Below are positions 58,651-64,000 of a stretch of 64,000 nt of DNA, piece by piece; within the stretch, counting starts at the first letter, position 1, and the number at the start of each line of letters is the position of its first letter. The translations under genes were made by a program, and so were the position numbers. The notes under the pieces were generated by a model. The model was not told where the DNA came from, did not search any database, and saw only the letters and a list, made by a program, of their open reading frames with translations. The DNA lies in contig DVLL01000023.1 of NCBI GenBank assembly GCA_018715525.1, positions 26,385 to 90,384 of the forward strand. Reading direction: 5' to 3'. The stretch is from Candidatus Faeciplasma pullistercoris. GTDB taxonomy: Bacteria > Bacillota > Clostridia > Oscillospirales > Ruminococcaceae.

Positions 58651-58729
58651 CAAAAAAAATTTTGGCTGCGCCATCAGGCTGACTCTTAATTTGAATCGTA
58701 ATCCGAATGACTTTCAGTGTGGCGCAGCC
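58651..58729 (-). terminator. Long-loop hairpin with T tract between coat protein and connector
   Basis: GGCTGCGCCA and TGGCGCAGCC pair perfectly (58729-58720 with 58673-58664) around a 46-base loop, then AAAATTTTTTTTG on the minus strand. Partial termination here would keep coat-protein mRNA more abundant than the distal genes. Confidence 0.65.
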
Positions 58730-58789
58730 GAGTTTCAAGCTACGCTGATAATGTCAGCCGCCAGCTTGGACTTACGCCTGTAATCAGGC

Positions 58790-59632
58790 TTATGAGAACT
58801 TGCACTTGAGGGCTGCGACGCCGTTGGGGTCGGTGACCTTGGCTCCGTAGACATGCAGACCCTTTACCGCGTCGGCGAATCTCTTCTCGGGACGGTAAGC
58901 GCTTGTCTCGACAATCTGCTCGGCGAATGTGCAGGCGCTTCTCACCTGTGCGGTGATGGTATACACATCGTCCGACTTGACGCAGTTGTTGGACTCATAG
59001 ATCTCAAAGCCTGCAACATTACCTATGTAGCCGTTGCGAAGGGCTGCCTCGCTCATTGCTCCGCCGTTACCGGTGAATCTGGCGTCCTTGAGCAAAAGCG
59101 CGTATGCCTCAGGCGGAATGACAAGAGTTCTGCCCTCATAGGGAGCGCCCTGCTTGTCTAATAGAAGTCTGAGCTCTACGATATTCTCATAGATGTTGTC
59201 CTCGGTCAGCGTTACAGCCTCAGAGCTGCCTATAATGTTTCCAGAGGACGCACCGTTTGCAAGAACGCCGAGGATATAGGAATCCGCAGCATCATTGAGC
59301 GCGTACGCGCTTCTTTGCATTGCCTTGTCCATGATGTCTCCCGCCGCCTGAGCCGCGTCTACATCGTCTATCTGGAAATTGAAATACTTCGCCTGAGTGA
59401 TAGTGAGCGTCTGGTCGGTGGTGGACAGTGTCTGCGGCGCGGTTATATCAGAGTTTCTCGTGTAATCGCTGACTGTCACCTCGCCTATCGAGTTGATATG
59501 GACCGTGTCCCCCTGCTTTTTGATATCTCCCTCATAGTCTCTGTTTACGAGATTTGAGGCGACATGCGTCTTCTCAAGGGCGTTTAAAAGCCTCGCGCTC
59601 CAAAGCTCGGATATGAATGTAGTTACTGCCAT
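58790..59632 (-). CDS. Major capsid protein, P22 coat-like
   Basis: 280 residues with the HK97-fold P22-type coat features: AVTTFISELWSARLLNALEK at the start, GDIKKQGDTVHINSIG, TITQAKYFNFQIDDVDAAQA, and PYEGRTLVIPPEAYALLL. In such phages the coat needs a separate scaffold, which is encoded immediately upstream. 34 bp separate the two. Intact and full length. Confidence 0.92.
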   Translation of the reverse strand: MAVTTFISELWSARLLNALEKTHVASNLVNRDYEGDIKKQGDTVHINSIGEVTVSDYTRNSDITAPQTLSTTDQTLTITQAKYFNFQIDDVDAAQAAGDIMDKAMQRSAYALNDAADSYILGVLANGASSGNIIGSSEAVTLTEDNIYENIVELRLLLDKQGAPYEGRTLVIPPEAYALLLKDARFTGNGGAMSEAALRNGYIGNVAGFEIYESNNCVKSDDVYTITAQVRSACTFAEQIVETSAYRPEKRFADAVKGLHVYGAKVTDPNGVAALKCKFS

Positions 59633-59666
59633 GTAAATTTATCCTTCCTTTCTTTTTGACATTCAG

Positions 59667-60245
59667 TCAGTTTCTGTTCAGCGATTTCTTTATCGCCGCG
59701 TAGTTTGCGTTGATCTCCCAGGGCGTCATCCTCTTGATGTCGTCTATGGTGTAGGATCTCTCTGACACCGTAGCGGGCGGATTGGGTATATTCGCTCCGA
59801 CAGTTTTGGTCTTGGGGATAAACGCAGCCCAGTTTTGGCTTATGTCCGCCGCAGTCTTATCCCTGTCGGCTATCTCGCCCGTTTCATCGAGGGATATGCT
59901 GTCAAGGTCTGTGACCCTCACTACCGCGTCCACGCAGGACTCCAGCACTCCGCACTCGCGAAGAAGCTTTCTGAGCGCCTCTTTCTTCTTTGCGGTAAGA
60001 CGAGATGACTCGACCTCGTTTTTGTAGCCGGAAAACTCAAGCTCAAGCTCGTCGTACTTTGACTTATAGTCCTTGGCGAGCTCCTCTTTGGCTGATCTTA
60101 GCTCCTCTTCGAGTGAGGCCATCTTCTCGGAGTCAACCTTGTACTTTTTGAGTGCCTCCACGGTTTCGGAATGAGCAGCTATGATTTTTTCTATACTCTC
60201 TTCCTCTATGCCCAGTTCCTTGAGCATCTTTCTTGTAAGCGCCAT
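59667..60245 (-). CDS. Phage scaffolding protein
   Basis: 192 residues, strongly helical and charged with coiled coil at about 20-85 (MASLEEELRSAKEELAKDYK), an Ala/Lys-rich middle and a basic C-terminal tail ending KKSLNRN, which in scaffolds binds the coat. It starts at ATG 60245 with AAAGGAGAAA upstream. Position between portal and coat is standard. The 135-bp gap before it carries a GCTCCGGAGC palindrome and GCCGGA/TCCGGC inverted repeat. Confidence 0.88.
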   Translation of the reverse strand: MALTRKMLKELGIEEESIEKIIAAHSETVEALKKYKVDSEKMASLEEELRSAKEELAKDYKSKYDELELEFSGYKNEVESSRLTAKKKEALRKLLRECGVLESCVDAVVRVTDLDSISLDETGEIADRDKTAADISQNWAAFIPKTKTVGANIPNPPATVSERSYTIDDIKRMTPWEINANYAAIKKSLNRN

Positions 60246-60380
60246 ATTTTCTCCTTTCCAATAAATAAGTTTTACTTCGTTTCTTTGAAGCTCGCATGCC
60301 GGAATATCTTGGCTCCGGCTGCATATATTTCACACCGGACGCGAAAGGATAGGGTTCCGCTCCGGAGCAAAATACCGTAA

Positions 60381-61754
60381 TTATTCCGTCTCAAGCGACA
60401 GAACCTGTGAAGTTACGGACGCCTTTGAGATTATCCTGTCGGCGTCCTCATCGCTCAGGTCGAGCGCTCTCGCGCACAGGCGTATTACCGTCTCGTCGTC
60501 AAAGAGCCCTCGAAGCAGCAGCGCTGTTGATACTCTCGTCTGAGCTGTTCTTGCGCTTTCAAGCTCGTTGACTATGCTGTCCCTCTTGAAGCGGCAGCTG
60601 TCAGATATCTCAAGAACCGATAGTAAGCCCTCCACAAACTCGAGCACATTGGCCTCAAGCATGTTTGAATAAAGGTTCATAGGCTCGTACGCCGCCTTAA
60701 TCGCGGTCGCGGTGCTTGAGCCGCCGGAGATCATGTCGAGGTTTAGGACCATGAAGTCGCGGTACATCTCAGACTCAAGCCGAGCAAGCATGGTTTCCCT
60801 GCTCTCATACGGCACATCCACGGTGTGGGACTCCGCTTTTGCTCCGTCCTCGTCCACCACTGCCGCCTTGACGGTTTTCATGTGCTCCACGAACTTTGCA
60901 AGGTCTATGTCGTCCATGCCGCCTGCATTGGAAATTGTCCAGTAGATCATCGAGGCGTCGTCTATGTCGTTGGCAAGCCCGGATTCTATAAGGTCGTAGC
61001 AGTCTATCTGCCTCCTGAATCCGACTATACTTGACTGTCTCCTCGGAGAATACAGCGGAACTATCGGGAAGCCGGGGTAATTTTCCCCGTCATGTAGCCT
61101 GCTGCCCTCAAATTCTGACTGCACGACAGTCTGCTTATAGGGGCGCTTTTTGGACATCTGCTCAAATGCTTCGCTGTCACTTCCGCTTCTTTTGCATATA
61201 TAGTCCGTATACCCGTCAGACTCGTACAGCGTGACCCGCATGGGTTTATCGCTGTCTATCTGCCAGAATCTTATTCCGGCTGACAAGGCCCCGTTCTCCT
61301 CATCGTACAGCGGGACAAACTCCGTTATTCCGAACACCTCGAGCCTGTCGTAATTCATTAGTCCGAAGGAAACACCGCCGTTGAGCGCCATGGTCAGGGC
61401 GTATTGCAGCTTCAAATCAAAGCTGTTTCCTCCGAGCCTCTTTTTTGTCTCCGGATTGTCAAACAAAGCGCCGTTTCCCAAAAGGTACTGCACCGTCTGA
61501 GTGACAAACCGAAAATACACATTCGAGGCTATTTTGAAGTTTGCGGAATAGTTGTCCGGAACAGCCTTGCCGGATATCGTGTACAAAAGCTTCCGGTATC
61601 TTGAAATTGTCGGGTTCTCGTTTCTCCAGTAGGCTGCCGCCTCGATTGCGTTGCGATACTCAGCCGACAGCTTGTGGTCTAAAATCGCCTCCCGAAGAAA
61701 ATCGGCAAGGCTCCCCTCTCTTGCCGCAGCGAGCATGTCCTGAAATGTCTTCAT
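60381..61754 (-). CDS. Phage portal protein (SPP1 gp6-like)
   Basis: Dodecameric DNA gateway of the capsid. It has 457 residues. Hallmarks: AAAYWRNENPTISRYRKLLYTISGKAV, then KIASNVYFRFVTQTVQYLLGN (clip/wing region), ENYPGFPIVPLYSP, and SGGSSTATAIKAAYEPMNLYSNMLE near the stem. Full length, no break. It follows the large terminase by 19 bp. Confidence 0.95.
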   Translation of the reverse strand: MKTFQDMLAAAREGSLADFLREAILDHKLSAEYRNAIEAAAYWRNENPTISRYRKLLYTISGKAVPDNYSANFKIASNVYFRFVTQTVQYLLGNGALFDNPETKKRLGGNSFDLKLQYALTMALNGGVSFGLMNYDRLEVFGITEFVPLYDEENGALSAGIRFWQIDSDKPMRVTLYESDGYTDYICKRSGSDSEAFEQMSKKRPYKQTVVQSEFEGSRLHDGENYPGFPIVPLYSPRRQSSIVGFRRQIDCYDLIESGLANDIDDASMIYWTISNAGGMDDIDLAKFVEHMKTVKAAVVDEDGAKAESHTVDVPYESRETMLARLESEMYRDFMVLNLDMISGGSSTATAIKAAYEPMNLYSNMLEANVLEFVEGLLSVLEISDSCRFKRDSIVNELESARTAQTRVSTALLLRGLFDDETVIRLCARALDLSDEDADRIISKASVTSQVLSLETE

Positions 61755-61773
61755 CCTGTCATCCTTTCATAGT

Positions 61774-62991
61774 TCATTCAAAAATGCTGTGGTATTCCTG
61801 CTTCTTGTTTGTCAGCACGGTGCTGCAAAAGTACCGTATGTCATCCATAGCGTGGTCGTTTTCCTTGATTACCCTGTCGCTGCCGGATTTTTCATCCCAG
61901 CGATACAGCCCGAACTCCCGAATCGCATTTGAGCAGCCGCGATATATTTTCAGCCTGCCGCTTTTGAGGAACCCTGCGGTCCTTCTTATTCCCGCGATAA
62001 CATCGTTATTTGCCTTTCTGACCTTGAACCTGCCCTTGCTTTTTATCAGCGCGATAAAGGAAGCCGCGGACGGATCTATGACGACAGACCTTATCGGATA
62101 GTCTGCGGCAAGCCTTTCAAGCTGTGAGTAATACTCCTCGTCGGTAAGCTGCACTCCGCTCGATCTTCCGTCGTGGTAGTACTCAGATATCCTTACCGCC
62201 TCATCGCCCCGCACACACCACAGCCCGAGTGAAAACGGGTTCATTGTCCCGTAATCGCAGGAAATGTAATACTCTCCGCAAACAGGTATTTCGTCGGTTA
62301 TGTACTCCGGCTTGAGGTCGTATACAAGCCCCTCAGCCACCGTCCACTTGCCCAAAATATACCTGTCGTAAAACGCTCCCGAGTAGATAGACTTATAGCG
62401 CTCCACAGTTTTTTTTGACAAGGACGGATTGTCCTCAAGCGCAAAGCTTAGATACAGGGCGTTCTTCTCCTCATGCTTGACTATCCACTCTCTATAGAAC
62501 CAGTGGGACGGAGAATCCGGGTTGCAGCTGAACCACAGCTTCGCGCCCTCCTCAGAGCATCTCGCCAGAGCCTGCTGAACGAAGGACTGCGGCATAAGGG
62601 CCACCTCGTCGAGCATTACTCCAGCAAAGGTTCTGCCCTGAATAAGAGTAAAGCTGGACTCATCTCTTCCTCCGAATACCTCAAAGCTGTTTCTTGCGCC
62701 CTTGCAGCTCACCTCAAGCAGCTTGTCGCTTCGACGCCACTTCAAACGGTATTTTTTTCGCGAGTAGCTCATCGAGATATACGGCAATATGATGTTTTTT
62801 ACGGCTGAGTCTATTGTTTTGCCGCATATGCCGAACCTCTTTCCGGAAAACTCTCTCATAGCCCAGTCGATAAAAGCCACGCTCATTATCCTCGTCTTTC
62901 CCGAGCGGATCGCGCCGTCGCAAATGAGAGCGTCGTACCCCGAATAAGGAAACGCGAGTATTTTTTGCTGCTTTGGACTAATCAGCTTCAT
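61774..62991 (-). CDS. terL: Phage terminase large subunit
   Basis: Packaging ATPase-nuclease. It has 405 residues: Walker A GAIRSGKTRIMS near residue 30, Walker B/catalytic Glu in FAGVMLDEVALMP, and the nuclease domain with acidic residues in YISCDYGTMNPFSLGL and VVIDPSAASF. Both active sites look intact, so it is competent to package in principle. PBSX/SPP1-like family. It overlaps terS by 14 bp. Confidence 0.95.
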   Translation of the reverse strand: MKLISPKQQKILAFPYSGYDALICDGAIRSGKTRIMSVAFIDWAMREFSGKRFGICGKTIDSAVKNIILPYISMSYSRKKYRLKWRRSDKLLEVSCKGARNSFEVFGGRDESSFTLIQGRTFAGVMLDEVALMPQSFVQQALARCSEEGAKLWFSCNPDSPSHWFYREWIVKHEEKNALYLSFALEDNPSLSKKTVERYKSIYSGAFYDRYILGKWTVAEGLVYDLKPEYITDEIPVCGEYYISCDYGTMNPFSLGLWCVRGDEAVRISEYYHDGRSSGVQLTDEEYYSQLERLAADYPIRSVVIDPSAASFIALIKSKGRFKVRKANNDVIAGIRRTAGFLKSGRLKIYRGCSNAIREFGLYRWDEKSGSDRVIKENDHAMDDIRYFCSTVLTNKKQEYHSIFE

Positions 62992-63415
62992 CACCATCCT
63001 TCAAGCCTGCGCCGCACCTGCCGAGAGCCTCGCCGAGCTCCATAAGCCCAAGGCTCAAAGGGTCGTTTTCAAGCTCCTGTGAATCCTCTGACGCAACGAC
63101 GAACTTCTCCAAAAGCGTAGCCATAGCGGAGGCAATTTGAGGCAAAGTCGCTGAACGCAGCTTCTCATCGTCATTGAGAATGCCGAGACATTTATTTATA
63201 ATGCCGTAGATCATCTCCTGTTTTTCACGAAGATAAAGGCTTACGCTCTGCGGGCTTCTTCCCCAAAGAGATTTAAGTACCTCCTTGATGACCGTATTTT
63301 CATCAATTACCCTCTTGACGGTAGACGCCGAAACGCCGTTTTTTCTTCCGACGGCGCGGTAGCTCGGATTTTCGATGTAGTCAAAGATGAGCTTTGCCTT
63401 TTGCTCGTCGCTCAA
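62978..63415 (-). CDS. terS: Phage terminase small subunit, TTG start
   Basis: DNA-recognition subunit of the packaging motor. About 145 residues from TTG 63415, chosen because AAAGGGGGA lies 6 nt upstream and homologues open with SDEQKAKLIFDYIEN. The N-terminal helix-turn-helix is SYRAVGRKNGVSASTVKRVIDEN; a long helical oligomerisation region follows. A longer frame exists upstream but overlaps a separate small ORF with a better ribosome site. Confidence 0.88.
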   Translation of the reverse strand: MSDEQKAKLIFDYIENPSYRAVGRKNGVSASTVKRVIDENTVIKEVLKSLWGRSPQSVSLYLREKQEMIYGIINKCLGILNDDEKLRSATLPQIASAMATLLEKFVVASEDSQELENDPLSLGLMELGEALGRCGAGLKDGDEAD

Positions 63416-63554
63416 CCATGTTCCCCCTTTCCTTAGCCGCATAAGCACCGCCACGATACTTCCCCCGCCTGTCGTTAAAAGCTGCAAGCAAGCGGTATGA
63501 CGCCAAAGCCTCATGGCGGTCTTTTATAAAGAACATATGTTCTTTAATTTCCAT
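63381..63554 (-). CDS. Small basic leader ORF of the phage-like locus
   Basis: 57 residues from ATG 63554, with AAAGGAG 8 nt upstream, the best ribosome site of the locus. The protein is basic and hydrophilic (MEIKEHMFFIKDRHEALA..., RRGKYRGGAYAAKERGNMVERR). It overlaps terS by 35 bp in another frame. I do not recognise it. It may be real and coupled to terS, or a leader peptide. Confidence 0.55.
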   Translation of the reverse strand: MEIKEHMFFIKDRHEALASYRLLAAFNDRRGKYRGGAYAAKERGNMVERRAKGKAHL

Positions 63555-63725
63555 AATACACTCCTTTCATATAAATGCAATACCCCTTCAAAGATGAGTA
63601 CAATTTTATGTGCGAATGGTATCAAACACAGCCGCAAAAAGCGCAAAATTGCGAGGTTTTGCTTTAAACAAATTGAAGGCGGAAAATTCGTCCGGCAAAA
63701 AAATAAAAAACTTTTTAAAAATCGC

Positions 63726-63754
63726 TTGCATTTTTAATTGCCATCTGATATAAT
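63726..63754 (+). promoter_or_regulatory. Sigma-A promoter of tRNA-Ser
   Basis: TTGCAT at 63726-63731, 17-bp spacer, TATAAT at 63749-63754, 25 bp before the tRNA. The 63555-63725 stretch upstream is AT-rich and must also hold the minus-strand promoter of the phage-like locus; the best candidate (TTGATA, 17 bp, TGTACT) is weak. Confidence 0.85.
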
Positions 63755-63779
63755 GTATCACGTTCTGTGGAACAACCGT

Positions 63780-63872
63780 GGAGAAGTCGCCTAGCCCGGT
63801 TTATGGCGCACGACTGGAACTCGTGTATGGGTTGATAGCTCATCGAGGGTTCGAATCCCTCCTTCTCCGCCA
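63780..63872 (+). tRNA. tRNA-Ser (anticodon GGA)
   Basis: Class II tRNA of 93 nt: acceptor GGAGAAG/CTTCTCC, anticodon stem CACGA/TCGTG with loop CTGGAAC (anticodon GGA), a long variable arm, T stem GAGGG/CCCTC with TTCGAAT, discriminator G and encoded CCA. Intact. It lies 225 bp from the first gene of the phage-like locus. Confidence 0.96.
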
Positions 63873-63920
63873 AAAAGAAACGACAATTTTCGACAGAAGA
63901 TTGTCGTTTCTTTTTGTTCT
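63872..63920 (+). terminator. Terminator of tRNA-Ser
   Basis: Sixteen-bp perfect stem (63872-63887 with 63900-63915), 12-base loop, ending in TTTTTG. The left arm begins at the last A of CCA. A further copy of ATTGTCGTTTC occurs at 63959-63969. Confidence 0.92.
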
Positions 63921-64000
63921 CTTCACTTTTCTCTATTTTCTTTTCACTCTTCTCTAAAATTGTCGTTTCCAGAGAAAAGATAAGAAAGAAAAAAGAAGAG

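Larger units (their letters stand above)
53670..63554 (-). mobile_element. Compact phage-like head, tail-tip and lysis locus
   Basis: Fifteen minus-strand genes in about 9.9 kb, from a small leader ORF and terminase down to lysin and holin, packed with 1-35 bp overlaps or short gaps and without frameshift or stop inside any core gene. Present: TerS, TerL, portal, scaffold, coat, connectors, tail tube, tail-tip proteins, lysin, holin. Not seen: integrase, excisionase, repressor, replication, tape measure, tail chaperones, tail fibre. Borders are housekeeping units: rpmB on the left, tRNA-Ser on the right. I see no flanking direct repeats that would serve as att sites. Confidence 0.8.

Overview
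The window looks like a chromosomal segment of a spore-forming, Gram-positive gut Clostridia member, probably in the Ruminococcaceae/Oscillospirales range. The basis is firmicute-type gene order (smc-ftsY-rdgB-yhbY-nadD/yqeK-LCP-rsfS-leuS; topA-trmFO-plsX-rnc; scpA-scpB-DUF2953-gerW-dac-rluB), TrmFO, EF-P, an L20-type leader ahead of infC, the sporulation genes spoIID and gerW, and strong GGAGG ribosome sites. The species cannot be named from sequence alone.

Layout. 1-5.2 kb: start of a purine permease (minus), then a plus-strand operon of a small membrane protein, a 2-hydroxyacid dehydrogenase, proB, proA and a membrane-anchored protein. 5.3-6.3 kb: a SpoIID-like protein. 6.4-9.8 kb: an AT-richer accessory island beside tRNA-Arg, with a degenerate tRNA-Arg copy, an integrase remnant, a frameshifted P-loop kinase, an intact ArsR/DUF2087 - helical protein - M29 peptidase operon, and an ORF broken by TGA. 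10-13.6 kb: two secreted lipoproteins, one a GH30-type glycosidase. 13.7-14.6 kb: a riboflavin transporter under an FMN riboswitch. 14.6-38.8 kb: almost entirely minus-strand housekeeping genes (efp, pepP, rpsU, leuS, nadD-yqeK, smc, rnc, plsX, trmFO, topA, dprA, rplT-rpmI-infC). 39-44.7 kb: plus-strand orphan membrane protein, a two-permease ABC operon without binding protein or ATPase, a zinc-ribbon membrane protein and a 1-phosphofructokinase-type kinase. 44.8-53.2 kb: minus-strand membrane proteins, pncB, rluB, dac, gerW, scpB, scpA and an M50 protease, then rpmB on plus.

53.7-63.55 kb: a compact phage-like locus, all minus strand and all in frame: small ORF, TerS, TerL, portal, scaffold, P22-like coat protein, head-tail connectors, tail tube, tail-tip proteins, a small membrane protein, GH25 lysin and LLH holin. 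It has no integrase, repressor, replication genes, tape measure or tail chaperones, and lies between rpmB and tRNA-Ser. This is the strongest candidate for something undescribed: a domesticated, gene-transfer-agent-like or satellite-like particle locus. A plain deleted prophage remains the alternative.

Sigma-A promoters are unusually easy to read here (TTGACA-like, 17-bp spacer, TATAAT), so many transcription units can be bounded by promoter and hairpin terminator.
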